From positions 62,001 to 126,000 of the forward strand of contig JBMFJH010000001.1 in NCBI GenBank assembly GCA_049973945.1: a stretch of 64,000 nucleotides of DNA. The letters run 5' to 3'. A program made the position numbers and the translations under genes. Each line of letters begins with the position of its first letter. Within the stretch, counting starts at the first letter, position 1. Source of the DNA: Acd1 sp049973945 (lineage in GTDB: Archaea > Thermoproteota > Thermoprotei_A > Sulfolobales > Sulfolobaceae). Positions 1 through 8,182 of this stretch are shown here, in pieces. The notes under the pieces are model-generated. The model was not told the DNA's origin. It ran no database searches and saw nothing but the letters and a program-made list of their open reading frames with translations.

Positions 1-1
1 G

Positions 2-520
2 TCCGGCTATCCCTTCAACCCCAAGGAGTTGGAGGAGCGGAGGGATATCCTGGTAGTTAACCTGTCGAAGCTCACTGTAGAGGAGGCCAAGAGGTACGTG
101 ATGCTCTCGTTATTGACCAGAATCTACAGCTACTTCCGTAAGTCGGTGGACAGGGGGCTCCGGGTCATCGTCGTCCTTGACGAGGCCTGGACGGCGTTCA
201 GTAGGGAGCAAATGAGGAGGGGTTTAATCCTCGACATGATAAAACGCGGAAGGGGCCATGGAGTCGCGGTGTTCATCGCTACCCAGAACGTCTCGGACTT
301 CCAGGGTTTCGAGGACAAAATACTGGACAACGTATCTAATCACGTTGTATTAAGCAACGGCGACAGGAAGTTCTGGGAGGAAGTTGTGGGGAGGTTCGTA
401 ATAATCTCCGACGAGGACATACGCAACAAGGTGATGTACCTTAAACGAGGGGAGGCATTAGTGAGGATCGCTAACGACCCTAGGCCGCTCCTAGTCAGGC
501 TGGATACATTCGCATCATAA
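2..520 (+). CDS. cedB: CedB-like VirB4/HerA-family ATPase, C-terminal part
   Basis: The reading frame is open from the first bases of the window, so only the last ~172 residues are visible and the start lies upstream. The fragment carries a Walker B segment (VIVVLDEAW), a basic helix (MIKRGRGHG) and a strand ending in a polar TQN (VFIATQN), the arrangement of the RecA-like core of VirB4/TraC/HerA motor ATPases. In Sulfolobales the VirB4-like CedB of the Ced DNA-import system is, as I recall, encoded just upstream of the lys genes (S. acidocaldarius Saci_0748 next to Saci_0750 onward), and the same order is seen here. The family is clear; CedB itself is an inference from gene order. It overlaps the convergent gene downstream by 6 bp. 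Confidence 0.72.
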   Translation, partial: SGYPFNPKELEERRDILVVNLSKLTVEEAKRYVMLSLLTRIYSYFRKSVDRGLRVIVVLDEAWTAFSREQMRRGLILDMIKRGRGHGVAVFIATQNVSDFQGFEDKILDNVSNHVVLSNGDRKFWEEVVGRFVIISDEDIRNKVMYLKRGEALVRIANDPRPLLVRLDTFAS

Positions 521-937
521 TCTTTCAAGGATCGGCTTTAGGGCAGAGGTGACCTTGAGATACGTAATGTCGTCGTTGACGTTGTCTATAGTTATCTCCT
601 TCAGAACCTCGTTTTCAGAGTTTATGTAAAACTCTATTTTATCGCGTTCTTTCTCAGTTTGGAGAACCTTCTCTATGACGTTCATGAACTGCTTAGGCAG
701 CTTCGTCCTCTTCTTTACGATGACCTTTACCCTTGGGGGAGAGTAATATATGTCAGCTATTACTTCACCCTTGCTCGACTTAACGACCTCGTTCATCCCC
801 TTCGTAATTTTGTTAGAGGGCTTGAGATCCCCTGTCTCGATTAGGCTCAACAGGTATTCGTAGATTTCCAATTCTTTCTTGCATTGCGCGATCTTCTCCT
901 CGACGAACTTCCTCAGGTCCTCCTGGTCGGCCGACAT
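515..937 (-). CDS. Conserved hypothetical protein, Sulfolobales type
   Basis: A protein of about 140 residues that I do not recognise. The N-terminal third is a charged helix (DLRKFVEEKIAQCKKELEIYEY) that could form a coiled coil; the rest alternates basic strands (RVKVIVKKRTKLP) and acidic strands. No signal peptide, membrane segment or cysteine cluster is visible. The frame opens at an ATG at 952, but the ATG at 937 (MSADQEDL) is preferred because an A/T-rich box near 964-972 lies ~30 bp upstream, the leaderless spacing seen elsewhere in the window. It lies between the cedB-like gene and lysY, transcribed away from lysY. Confidence 0.6.
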   Translation of the reverse strand: MSADQEDLRKFVEEKIAQCKKELEIYEYLLSLIETGDLKPSNKITKGMNEVVKSSKGEVIADIYYSPPRVKVIVKKRTKLPKQFMNVIEKVLQTEKERDKIEFYINSENEVLKEITIDNVNDDITYLKVTSALKPILERL

Positions 938-950
938 TCCTTGAGATACC

Positions 951-960
951 ATTATAATAT
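951..960 (+). promoter_or_regulatory. TATA-like element for lysYZM
   Basis: The run attataatat is centred about 27 bp upstream of the lysY ATG at 982, the distance expected for a leaderless archaeal transcript. The divergent gene has its own A/T-rich box a few bases away, so this short gap carries two outward promoters. Confidence 0.5.
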
Positions 961-981
961 CAGGCTATAATTTACCCTTCG

Positions 982-2043
982 ATGAGCTCGGACAAAGTGA
1001 AGGTAGCGATAGTCGGGGCCTCTGGCTACACCGGTGGAGAGCTGCTTAGACTACTCTTAATTCACCCCAGAGTCGAGGTCACTTACGTTACTTCCAGGGA
1101 GTGGGCGGGGAAGCCGGTCACGCTAGTCCACCCGAACCTAAGGGGTTTCACTACCCTGACCTTCTCGCAGTTCTCCTGGGATAAAGTGGGGGAGAAGGCT
1201 GACGCCGTGTTCCTTGCCCTCCCTCATAAGGTCTCCCTCGACTACGTCCCGAAACTGCTCGAAATGGGGTTGCAAGTGATCGACCTAAGCGCGGACTTCA
1301 GGCTGAAGGATCCAGAGCAGTACAAGGTCTGGTACGGTTACGAGCACCCGTACCCCGACCTCCTGAAGAAGTCGGTTTACGGCCTCCCAGAACTTCACTA
1401 CGACGAATTGAAAGGGGCTAAGCTGATCGCTTCCCCAGGCTGCAACGCTACAGCCACTATTTTGGCTGGCGCTCCCTTAGTGACTTCAGGGGTTCTGGAG
1501 AACTACTACTTGATCAGCGACGTGAAGGTCGGGAGCAGCGAGGGAGGGATGAAGCCGAAGGAAGGGAGCCATCATCCCGAGAGGGAGAACACGATAAGGC
1601 CCTATGAGGCCGACGGTCATAGACACGCGGCTGAAGCGGAACAGGAACTCTCACTCATCGCCAGGAGGGAAGTGAAAGTCAGCCTGATACCTCATGCCGT
1701 CAGTTCCATAAGGGGGGCATTCGCCTCAGTTCACGGCTGGCTGTCGTCCGACGTCCAGGAAATCGAGTTCTGGAAGAAAGTCGTCGAGTTCTACAAGGGC
1801 AAGAAGTTCGTGAGGATCATTAGGGGAGGGATTCACCAATTGCCGGAGACCAAGTTCGTCATAGGCAGTAACTTCGCCGACATAGGTTTCGCCATAGAGG
1901 CTAGGGTCAAGAGGATCACCGTGTTCTCGGCGATAGACAACCTCATGAAGGGCGCCTCTGGACAAGCGGTTCAGGCCTTCAACGTGTCGAGGGGATGGCC
2001 GGAGGACGAAGGCCTAAAAATTCCGCCTCTAAGACCAGCTTGA
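982..2043 (+). CDS. lysY: [LysW]-aminoadipate/glutamate semialdehyde-forming phosphate reductase LysY
   Basis: NADPH-dependent reductase of the ArgC/LysY family, 353 aa, the usual length. The Rossmann motif GASGYTGGE is at residues 12-20, the catalytic cysteine is Cys154 in SPGCNATAT, and an HPERENT segment follows in the C-terminal domain. It reduces the LysW-bound acyl phosphate made by LysZ to the semialdehyde. In Sulfolobus this one enzyme serves both lysine (via alpha-aminoadipate) and arginine synthesis, because the substrate stays attached to LysW; I infer the same here. It is followed after 1 bp by lysZ and then lysM, forming a lysYZM transcription unit. Confidence 0.93.
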   Translation: MSSDKVKVAIVGASGYTGGELLRLLLIHPRVEVTYVTSREWAGKPVTLVHPNLRGFTTLTFSQFSWDKVGEKADAVFLALPHKVSLDYVPKLLEMGLQVIDLSADFRLKDPEQYKVWYGYEHPYPDLLKKSVYGLPELHYDELKGAKLIASPGCNATATILAGAPLVTSGVLENYYLISDVKVGSSEGGMKPKEGSHHPERENTIRPYEADGHRHAAEAEQELSLIARREVKVSLIPHAVSSIRGAFASVHGWLSSDVQEIEFWKKVVEFYKGKKFVRIIRGGIHQLPETKFVIGSNFADIGFAIEARVKRITVFSAIDNLMKGASGQAVQAFNVSRGWPEDEGLKIPPLRPA

Positions 2044-2044
2044 C

Positions 2045-2830
2045 ATGCTCATAGTAAAGGCCGGAGGCAGGGTCATAAAGAACAACTTCGATAAATTGGT
2101 GGAGAGCGTAAGGAGGTACCAAGGGAAGGTCGTTTTCGTACACGGCGGCGGGGATCAGGTAACTGAGACGAGCAAGAAGCTCGGAATTGAACCGAAGTTC
2201 GTCGTATCGCCAGAGGGAATAAGGTCTAGGTATACGACCAAGGAGGAACTGGAAGTGTTCATTATGGTGATGAGCTCGATAAGCAGGCACATCGTGGAGA
2301 GGCTGTCCACAACGAGAAGGGCCCTAGCCATTTCGGGTGCCGACGGCCCGTCGGTGATAGCGGAAAGGAAGAAGAGGATAATGATAATCGATGAAAGGGG
2401 TAAAAAGAGGATCATAGAAGGGGGTTACACGGGTAAGATAACTAGCGTCAACGGAGACCTTCTGAGGCAGTTACTCAACGCGTTCGACGTGCTTGTGGTG
2501 GCTCCACTCGCTTACGACCCCACCGAGCCTAGTTTGTTGAACGTCGATGGTGACCAAATGGCTTTCGCTTTAGCGAGAGAGCTGAAACCTGAGACTTTGC
2601 TCCTGCTCACAGACGTCGACGGGGTTCTTGTCGACCAGAAGGTCGTGGAGAGGCTCACCGCCGAGCAAGCGAAGGAACTCTCCATGAAGATTGGCCCTGG
2701 GATGAACAGGAAGTTGCTAATGGCGGCTGAGGCCGTCTCGTCTGGGGTCAAGAGAGTGGTTATTGGTAACGGCCTGGTGGAGGATCCGATAGCGAACGCT
2801 CTGGGCGGAAAAGGGACGGTGATCGAGTGA
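2045..2830 (+). CDS. lysZ: [LysW]-aminoadipate/glutamate kinase LysZ
   Basis: Amino-acid kinase of the N-acetylglutamate kinase family, 261 aa. The N-terminal glycine loop KAGGRVI, the substrate loop VHGGGDQ and the C-terminal nucleotide-binding segment LNVDGDQMAFALA are all present. It phosphorylates the side-chain carboxylate of the LysW-linked alpha-aminoadipate or glutamate, producing the substrate of LysY. The start ATG at 2045 falls 1 bp after the lysY stop and lysM starts 1 bp after its own stop, so the three genes are almost certainly cotranscribed. No key residue appears missing. Confidence 0.93.
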   Translation: MLIVKAGGRVIKNNFDKLVESVRRYQGKVVFVHGGGDQVTETSKKLGIEPKFVVSPEGIRSRYTTKEELEVFIMVMSSISRHIVERLSTTRRALAISGADGPSVIAERKKRIMIIDERGKKRIIEGGYTGKITSVNGDLLRQLLNAFDVLVVAPLAYDPTEPSLLNVDGDQMAFALARELKPETLLLLTDVDGVLVDQKVVERLTAEQAKELSMKIGPGMNRKLLMAAEAVSSGVKRVVIGNGLVEDPIANALGGKGTVIE

Positions 2831-2831
2831 G

Positions 2832-3251
2832 ATGCAGCTAGACCCCACCGACCTGAAGATCATAGAGCTACTGAAGTCCGACGCTAGGATATCTTACACA
2901 GAGCTGGCTAGACAAGTGGGCATAAGCGAGGCCGCCGTCAGGAAGAGGATCAACAAGCTGATTTCGCACGGCGTGATCAAGAGGTTCACGATAGACTACG
3001 AGCTCGAGAACGAGATAAGGGCTTTCGTTTTCGTGAAGACTAGCCCACAGATACCGGCTCCCGAGATATCTAAGAAGCTGGTCAAGATCTCGGGCGTTGA
3101 GACGGTTTACGAGACCACGGGAGAGTACGACATCGTAGCGTTCATTAGGGGGCCCAACATAACCGCTATAAATAGGACGATAGACGAAATCAGGTCTGTC
3201 CAGGGGATAATTTCGACCAACAGCACGATCATTCTAAGGACATGGTACTGA
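2832..3251 (+). CDS. lysM: Lrp/AsnC-family regulator LysM
   Basis: Transcription regulator of 139 aa with an N-terminal AsnC-type winged helix (LDPTDLKIIELL through ISEAAVRKRINKLI, residues ~2-45) and a C-terminal RAM effector-binding domain (about 65-139, with YDIVAFIRG). In Saccharolobus solfataricus the homologous LysM binds the lysWXJK promoter and responds to lysine. Here the gene sits between lysYZ and lysW, the same arrangement, so a role on the adjacent lysW promoter is a good inference. The ATG lies 1 bp after the lysZ stop. Confidence 0.9.
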   Translation: MQLDPTDLKIIELLKSDARISYTELARQVGISEAAVRKRINKLISHGVIKRFTIDYELENEIRAFVFVKTSPQIPAPEISKKLVKISGVETVYETTGEYDIVAFIRGPNITAINRTIDEIRSVQGIISTNSTIILRTWY

Positions 3252-3272
3252 AGAGCTGAAGGGGATCGAAGA

Positions 3273-3315
3273 GCTTATAACTTAATAGTATACGCTCAGA
3301 TCTCGGTAAGACCGA
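3273..3315 (+). promoter_or_regulatory. lysW promoter with candidate LysM operator
   Basis: A TATA-like stretch (gcttataactt, about 3273-3283) lies ~40 bp upstream of the lysW ATG. Between it and the gene is a perfect inverted repeat, TCGGT-AAG-ACCGA (3303-3315), ending 1 bp before the start codon. Its place over the expected transcription start suits an operator; assigning it to LysM is inference. Confidence 0.45.
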
Positions 3316-3316
3316 A

Positions 3317-3487
3317 ATGGTCGTGCTTAAGTGCCCAGTCTGCGGCGGCGACGTTCAGGTCGACGATAACGCTCTCCCCGGTGAAGTGATTGAGCACGAG
3401 TGTGGCGCCCTCCTTGAGGTTTACATGAAGGACGGCAAACTCGCTTTAAGGGTAGCAGAGCAAATAGGAGAGGACTGGGGAGAGTGA
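3317..3487 (+). CDS. lysW: Amino-group carrier protein LysW
   Basis: A 56-residue acidic protein. The N-terminal zinc-binding half has CPVC (residues 6-9) and a later HECG, and the protein ends in the signature EDWGE, whose terminal glutamate accepts the alpha-amino group of alpha-aminoadipate or glutamate. LysW shields the amino group and carries every intermediate through LysX, LysZ, LysY and LysJ until LysK releases the product. The start ATG at 3317 gives exactly the family length. Its stop overlaps the GTG of lysX in a GTGA arrangement, so translation is probably coupled. Confidence 0.95.
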   Translation: MVVLKCPVCGGDVQVDDNALPGEVIEHECGALLEVYMKDGKLALRVAEQIGEDWGE

Positions 3488-4332
3488 TCCTCGGGATAGC
3501 CTACGACGTTCTAAGGTGGGAGGAAAGGGATCTTTTTTCAGAAGCCAGGAAGCTAGGGATCGAAGTAAAACCGATTTTCATCAAGGACTTTACGGAAGTC
3601 ATAGGAAACGTGGCTAAGGATAACATGGACGTTGTAATCCAAAGGGGGGTTAGCCACAGCAGGGCTTTGCTGTCTACTATCCTCTTGGAGAGCCAAAGTC
3701 TCAGAGTAGTGAACGACTCAAATACGCTAATCAGGTGCGAGAATAAGGCTCTGACGCTTTCCTTCCTTTCAAGGTCGAAAGTTCCCACTCCTAGAACGGC
3801 TATTGCCTTCTCTAAAGAGAAGGCTATGGAAATTGCTAGGTCTTTCGGCTATCCCGTGGTGATTAAGCCGATAGAGGGTAGCTGGGGGAGGATGGTCGCG
3901 AAGGCAACGGACGACGACTCCCTGTACAGTCTCATGGAATACCAGGACTACACTACCCTTCCTTTCAGGACAGCTTATCTGATCCAAGAGTACGTGAAGA
4001 AGCCTGACAGGGACGTAAGGATTTTCGTGATAGGGGACGAAGCCCCAGTCGGGATTTACAGGGTGAACAAATCTAATTGGAAAACGAACACCGCGTTGGG
4101 AGCTAAGGCAGAGCCGCTCAAAATAGACCCAGAATTGAGGGAGCTGGCCCTCAAGGTAAGGGACGTCATTGGAGGGTTCTTCCTCGGCATCGACGTCTTT
4201 GAGGATCCAGAGAGAGGTTACATAGTCAACGAGGTCAATGGAGTTCCTGAGTACAAGAACACCGTAAGGGTTAACAACTTCAACGTCTCGGCTTACCTCA
4301 TTAAGAAGTTGCAGGAGGCGTTCAAAGCGTGA
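3484..4332 (+). CDS. lysX: LysW-aminoadipate ligase LysX (ATP-grasp)
   Basis: ATP-grasp ligase of the RimK/LysX family, 282 aa. It joins the gamma-carboxylate of the LysW C-terminal glutamate to the amino group of alpha-aminoadipate. Visible features are the nucleotide-binding lysine strand YPVVIKPIEGSWG, the QEYVKKPDRDVRIFV segment and the metal-binding FEDPE...VNEVNGVPEY end. Sulfolobales carry a paralogue, ArgX, that uses glutamate and is normally encoded elsewhere; location in lysWXJK argues for LysX. The GTG start overlaps the lysW stop and the 3' end overlaps lysJ in the same GTGA way. Confidence 0.9.
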   Translation: MILGIAYDVLRWEERDLFSEARKLGIEVKPIFIKDFTEVIGNVAKDNMDVVIQRGVSHSRALLSTILLESQSLRVVNDSNTLIRCENKALTLSFLSRSKVPTPRTAIAFSKEKAMEIARSFGYPVVIKPIEGSWGRMVAKATDDDSLYSLMEYQDYTTLPFRTAYLIQEYVKKPDRDVRIFVIGDEAPVGIYRVNKSNWKTNTALGAKAEPLKIDPELRELALKVRDVIGGFFLGIDVFEDPERGYIVNEVNGVPEYKNTVRVNNFNVSAYLIKKLQEAFKA

Positions 4333-5501
4333 AGGCCCTATTCCCGAGGCTCTACGGCGACAGGAAGCTAACGATAGTTAAGGCGGAAGGACAATACGTT
4401 TACGACGATAAGGGCAACAAATACGTCGACGCCCACACGGGCATAGGCGTGGCCTTCCTGGGCCACAGGAACCCTAAGGTCGTGGAGTACTTGAGGAGGC
4501 AGATGGACAGCATAATGACGCTCAACCCCTCCTTCACGACCCCGATAAGGGAGGAGATGCTGAAAGAGCTAGACCCTCTGAAGCCCGAAGGGCTAGACAA
4601 CGTGCTGCTGTTGAACAGCGGAACGGAAGCCGTCGAGTTCGCCCTAAAGGTCGCGAAGAAGGTGACGGGAAGGAAGAAAATAGTCGCCTTTAAGAACGCC
4701 TTCCACGGCAGGACTGCGGGTGCACTGGCAGTCACTTGGAACAGGAAGTACAGGGAGCCCTTCGAACCGCTTATGCCCGAGACGTACTTCATCGACTATA
4801 ACAACGTCGACTCGCTGAAGGCGATAGACGACACAGTAGCAGCCGTGATAGTCGAGCCCATCCAGGGAGAAGGCGGCGTGATCCCCGCGAAGGAGGACTT
4901 CATGAAGGAATTGAGGGCCATCACGGAGAAGGTCGGGGCCCTCTTGATAGTCGACGAAATCCAGACGGGCTTCGGCAGGACTGGAAAAGTGTGGGCTCAC
5001 CAGCACTACGGCATTAAAGCCGACATCGTGCTCGCCGCGAAGGCCTTTGGGGGAGGCTTTCCAGTGAGCGGAGTCTTCGTTCCCGACTGGATTGCGGAGA
5101 AGCTCGAAGAGGGGGATCACGGCAGTACGTACGGAGGCAACCCCATGGCAATGGCGGCAGTGACTGCTGCGGCTAAGGTCCTCAAGGAGGAAAACGTCCA
5201 AGAGCAGGCGAGAACCAAGGGCGAGACGTTGATGCGTATATTGAAAGAGAAGTTGGCAGACTCGAAGGTCGTGAGGGAGATAAGGGGCAAGGGCCTAATG
5301 ATCGGCGTGGACGTCAGGTTCCCGCCTGGCCCTGCGCTTCAGTATATGCAAGAGAACAAGAGGGTTCTCGCAGTTAAGGCAGGGAGCACGACGATAAGAT
5401 TGCTTCCGCCTTACCTCATAAACGCTCAGGACATGGAGGCGATAGGGGACGCGGTTAGGGAAGGAGTCTCTCATCTCGCTAGTAAAGGAAGTGCTACTTG
5501 A
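4329..5501 (+). CDS. lysJ: LysW-lysine/ornithine aminotransferase LysJ
   Basis: PLP-dependent class III aminotransferase, 390 aa. SGTEAVEFA (97-105) forms the phosphate-binding region, DEIQTGFGRTG (209-219) binds the pyridine ring, and Lys238 in AAKAFGGG is the expected Schiff-base lysine. It transaminates the LysW-linked semialdehyde, using glutamate as donor, to LysW-lysine (or LysW-ornithine). The GTG start overlaps the lysX stop and its end overlaps lysK by 11 bp. The family also includes ArgD and GabT; the operon fixes the role. Confidence 0.93.
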   Translation: MKALFPRLYGDRKLTIVKAEGQYVYDDKGNKYVDAHTGIGVAFLGHRNPKVVEYLRRQMDSIMTLNPSFTTPIREEMLKELDPLKPEGLDNVLLLNSGTEAVEFALKVAKKVTGRKKIVAFKNAFHGRTAGALAVTWNRKYREPFEPLMPETYFIDYNNVDSLKAIDDTVAAVIVEPIQGEGGVIPAKEDFMKELRAITEKVGALLIVDEIQTGFGRTGKVWAHQHYGIKADIVLAAKAFGGGFPVSGVFVPDWIAEKLEEGDHGSTYGGNPMAMAAVTAAAKVLKEENVQEQARTKGETLMRILKEKLADSKVVREIRGKGLMIGVDVRFPPGPALQYMQENKRVLAVKAGSTTIRLLPPYLINAQDMEAIGDAVREGVSHLASKGSAT

Positions 5502-6498
5502 CCTAGTTTCCGTTTACACTCCGAGCGGAGAGGAATATAAGGCCAAGGACGTCTTATCAAGGATAGCTTCGAGGCTGGGCCTGGCCTATTCGATGGACGA
5601 GACGGGTTCTCACTTTCTAGGGAACCCAAACTCAAGAGTATTGTTAGCGTCTCACATAGACACGGTTCCCGGCTTCATTCCGCCCTTGGACGACGGTACC
5701 GCGATACACGGACGGGGTGCGGTTGACGCCAAAGGGCCCTTATCGGCAATGATCGTTGCCGCCTCTTTGATGAAGGAGGAGGGCTGTGAAGTCCTAGTCG
5801 CAGGCCTCTCAGACGAAGAGGGGTTCAGCAGGGGAGCTAAGACTTTAGCGATAAGCGGTAAGAAATTCGATTACGTAGTGATCGGCGAGCCTACCAGCAC
5901 TACTGGGATCGCGATAGAGTACAGGGGGGTCATTCACGTCGACGTGAAATGCAGATCCTCAGGAGGCCATTCGTCGTCGGTAAAGGGTAACGTTATCGAG
6001 GAAGTCGCAAAGAGGCTGATCCAGGTTTATTCCCCTCCTTCCGAATACGATAAGCCGTCGATAAATCCGACGATATTCAGGTCGGGCACCGCGATTAACG
6101 TAGTCCCTGAGGAGGCTTACGTGCACTTCGACATTCGCTACTCATCTAAGAACGACCCAGAAGAAATACTGAAGCTCCTGAGGAACGCTTTCGAAGGTTG
6201 TAACGTAGAACTTACGGAGCACTTACCTCCCGTGAAGACCAGCGTTAACTCCACGCTCTTCAAGGCATTCTCGAGGGCTTTGATAAGCCAAGGGCTAAAG
6301 CCCAGCCCCGTAAGGAAGTGGGGCACCAGCGACATGAACGTCCTTGCGCCCATAGCTAAGGAAATCCTGGCCTACGGGCCGGGCGACTCGAGGCTGGAGC
6401 ACACGGACAAAGAGAGGATAACCTACGATGAGTTATATATCGGCACAGTAACGTATTACACGGCAGTCAAGGAATTATGCAGAAACTATCGAGCCTGA
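5491..6498 (+). CDS. lysK: LysW-lysine/ornithine carboxypeptidase LysK
   Basis: M20-family zinc peptidase of 335 aa that releases lysine or ornithine from LysW, the last step of the pathway. Metal-binding motifs are in order: SHIDTVPG, GRGAVDAKGP and SDEEGFS, followed by the dimerisation domain (IEYRGVIHVDV) and the catalytic C-terminus (WGTSDMNV, LEHTDKERI). The GTG at 5491 lies inside the lysJ end. The next gene, uppS, starts within its last 22 bp, so lysWXJK and uppS may be one transcript. Confidence 0.92.
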   Translation: MLLDLVSVYTPSGEEYKAKDVLSRIASRLGLAYSMDETGSHFLGNPNSRVLLASHIDTVPGFIPPLDDGTAIHGRGAVDAKGPLSAMIVAASLMKEEGCEVLVAGLSDEEGFSRGAKTLAISGKKFDYVVIGEPTSTTGIAIEYRGVIHVDVKCRSSGGHSSSVKGNVIEEVAKRLIQVYSPPSEYDKPSINPTIFRSGTAINVVPEEAYVHFDIRYSSKNDPEEILKLLRNAFEGCNVELTEHLPPVKTSVNSTLFKAFSRALISQGLKPSPVRKWGTSDMNVLAPIAKEILAYGPGDSRLEHTDKERITYDELYIGTVTYYTAVKELCRNYRA

Positions 6499-7259
6499 TA
6501 ATGAGGCCGGTCTACTACGTTTACGAGAGGTGGCTCTACCGCCAGATAAAGGACGGCCCCATCCCCGAGCACGTCGGCATAATCCCGGACGGGAACCGCA
6601 GGTGGGCAGCTAAAAACTACACCAGTTTTGACGAAGCTTATTCCGAAGGGTACAAGAAGCTCAGGGAAGTACTAATCTGGCTCCTGGACTTGGGCGTGAA
6701 GTACGTTACGGTCTACGCTTTGTCTACCGAGAACTGCGCTCACAGGTCGTCAACGGAAGTCAAGGTGGTTCTTAACTACATCAAGAAGGGGTTAGAAGAG
6801 CTGCTTACAGGTAACCTAATTCATGACTATGAGATTAAAGTAAATGTGATAGGCAAGTTGAGCGCTTTGCCTGAGGACTTCCTGGAGCTCGCTAACAAGC
6901 TCATGAAAGTTACGGAAAACTACAACAAGAGGAAGCTCACTCTGGCCGTCTGCTACGGGGGCAGGCAGGAAATCGTCGACGCCATGAGGGCTTTAGTCAA
7001 GGATCTAGAGAGGGGTGTCATAAAGCCCGAGTCGCTCAACGAGGAGGTCTTCAAGAAGTACTTCTACGACCCAGAACTCGAGGACTTAGACCTCGTCATC
7101 AGGACTTCGGGCGAAGTTAGGATAAGCAACTTCCTCCTCTGGCACATAGCGTACTCCGAACTCTTCTTCGTCGACGTTTACTGGCCGGACTTCAGGAAAA
7201 TAGACTTGTGGAGGGCGATCAGGTCTTACCAGAGGAGGCAGAGGAGGTTCGGTGCGTAA
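6477..7259 (+). CDS. uppS: Cis-prenyltransferase (polyprenyl diphosphate synthase)
   Basis: UppS/DHDDS family, 260 aa. The signature HVGIIPDGNRRWA (about 33-45) holds the catalytic aspartate and diphosphate-binding arginine; later motifs CYGGRQEI and DLVIRTSGEVRISNFL are intact. It condenses isopentenyl diphosphate in the cis configuration to give the long polyprenyl (in archaea dolichyl-like) phosphate that carries glycans for N-glycosylation. Motif V has LWHIAYSE where many enzymes have LWQ.AYaE, a normal archaeal variation. It overlaps lysK by 22 bp. Confidence 0.92.
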   Translation: MQKLSSLIMRPVYYVYERWLYRQIKDGPIPEHVGIIPDGNRRWAAKNYTSFDEAYSEGYKKLREVLIWLLDLGVKYVTVYALSTENCAHRSSTEVKVVLNYIKKGLEELLTGNLIHDYEIKVNVIGKLSALPEDFLELANKLMKVTENYNKRKLTLAVCYGGRQEIVDAMRALVKDLERGVIKPESLNEEVFKKYFYDPELEDLDLVIRTSGEVRISNFLLWHIAYSELFFVDVYWPDFRKIDLWRAIRSYQRRQRRFGA

Positions 7260-7268
7260 ACTTTTAAG
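7259..7268 (+). promoter_or_regulatory. TATA-like element for the eS8-SRP19 pair
   Basis: aacttttaag is centred ~28 bp upstream of the eS8 ATG at 7292, fitting a leaderless start of this ribosomal gene. Confidence 0.45.
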
Positions 7269-7291
7269 CGAACCTGGCTTAGGAACGATCA

Positions 7292-7678
7292 ATGGCCGTT
7301 TACCAGGGCAACGACCTCAGGAAGATCACTGGCGGTCTCAAGAGGCCTCACAGGGACAAGAGGAAGTTCGAGCTGGGTTCACCGCCTACTGAAACGAAGC
7401 TGAGCAACAAGCATGTGATAAAGATAGAGAGGGTCTTGGGCGGCAACACCAAGGCGAGGGTAGTTTACGCCCAGTTCGCCAACGTATATGACCCGACTAC
7501 TAAGAAGTCCCAAAAGGTCAAGATAACGGCTGTCATAGAGTCACCCGCTAACAGGGAGTACGCCAGAAGGGGTATAATCGTTAAGGGAAGCGTTATCCAG
7601 ACCGAGATAGGGAAGGCAATAGTCACGTCAAGGCCCGGCCAGGAAGGCACGGTTAACGCCATCCTGATCAAGGAGTGA
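7292..7678 (+). CDS. rps8e: 30S ribosomal protein eS8
   Basis: Archaeal/eukaryotic-type ribosomal protein S8e, 128 aa, the full archaeal length. The N-terminus YQGNDLRKITGG, the basic RPHRDKRKFELG and the C-terminal GIIVKGSVIQTEIGKA are family signatures; it is strongly basic and has no insertions. It binds the small-subunit rRNA body. Its stop overlaps the GTG start of the SRP19 gene (GTGA), indicating a two-gene unit combining ribosome and membrane-targeting functions. Confidence 0.96.
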   Translation: MAVYQGNDLRKITGGLKRPHRDKRKFELGSPPTETKLSNKHVIKIERVLGGNTKARVVYAQFANVYDPTTKKSQKVKITAVIESPANREYARRGIIVKGSVIQTEIGKAIVTSRPGQEGTVNAILIKE

Positions 7679-7950
7679 GGTTTTTGAAACTCGAGGACCG
7701 TGTCGTAATTTGGTTAGAGTATTTTAACGCTCCTTCCAGATCTAAAGGGAGGAGAGTTCCTAAGTTGAACCGAACGGTCACGCTTGAAGAGCTCATGAGG
7801 GTCGCGAGGGAGCTGGGCCTGGAACCCGAGCCGCTTAACAAGAGGTATCCCAGGACTAAGAGGGAGGGGGCTATATTAGTAAAGAAAAAGGCGAGCAAAC
7901 AGAAAATAATCAAGATGATTTATGAGTTCCTATTAAAGAAGGCCAAATGA
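7675..7950 (+). CDS. srp19: Signal recognition particle 19 kDa protein
   Basis: SRP19, 91 aa, the short archaeal form. It binds the tips of helices 6 and 8 of the 7S RNA and prepares it for Srp54. Visible are the N-terminal VVIWLEYFNAP strand, RSKGRRVPKL, the segment EPEPLNKRYPRTKREGAILV and a lysine-rich tail (KKKASKQKIIK). The GTG start overlaps the eS8 stop. A small hairpin follows 12 bp after the stop. Confidence 0.94.
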   Translation: MRFLKLEDRVVIWLEYFNAPSRSKGRRVPKLNRTVTLEELMRVARELGLEPEPLNKRYPRTKREGAILVKKKASKQKIIKMIYEFLLKKAK

Positions 7951-7962
7951 GGTCTTAGCTCA

Positions 7963-7978
7963 TTCGAGCTTTCTCGAA
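7963..7978 (+). terminator. Possible 3' hairpin after srp19
   Basis: TTCGAG-CTTT-CTCGAA forms a 6-bp stem with a 4-nt loop shortly after the srp19 stop. No long T tract follows, so a role in termination or mRNA stability is only a guess. Confidence 0.2.
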
Positions 7979-8050
7979 CTTGGTAATTTCTACGATACAA
8001 TGTCCAGCTTCGTGATCCTTTACGCTTGAGTGACGTCGGTCTAATTCATA

Positions 8051-8150
<100 letters not shown>

Positions 8151-8182
8151 GCTTTACTGATCTTAATTTCCGCTTAAATCGT

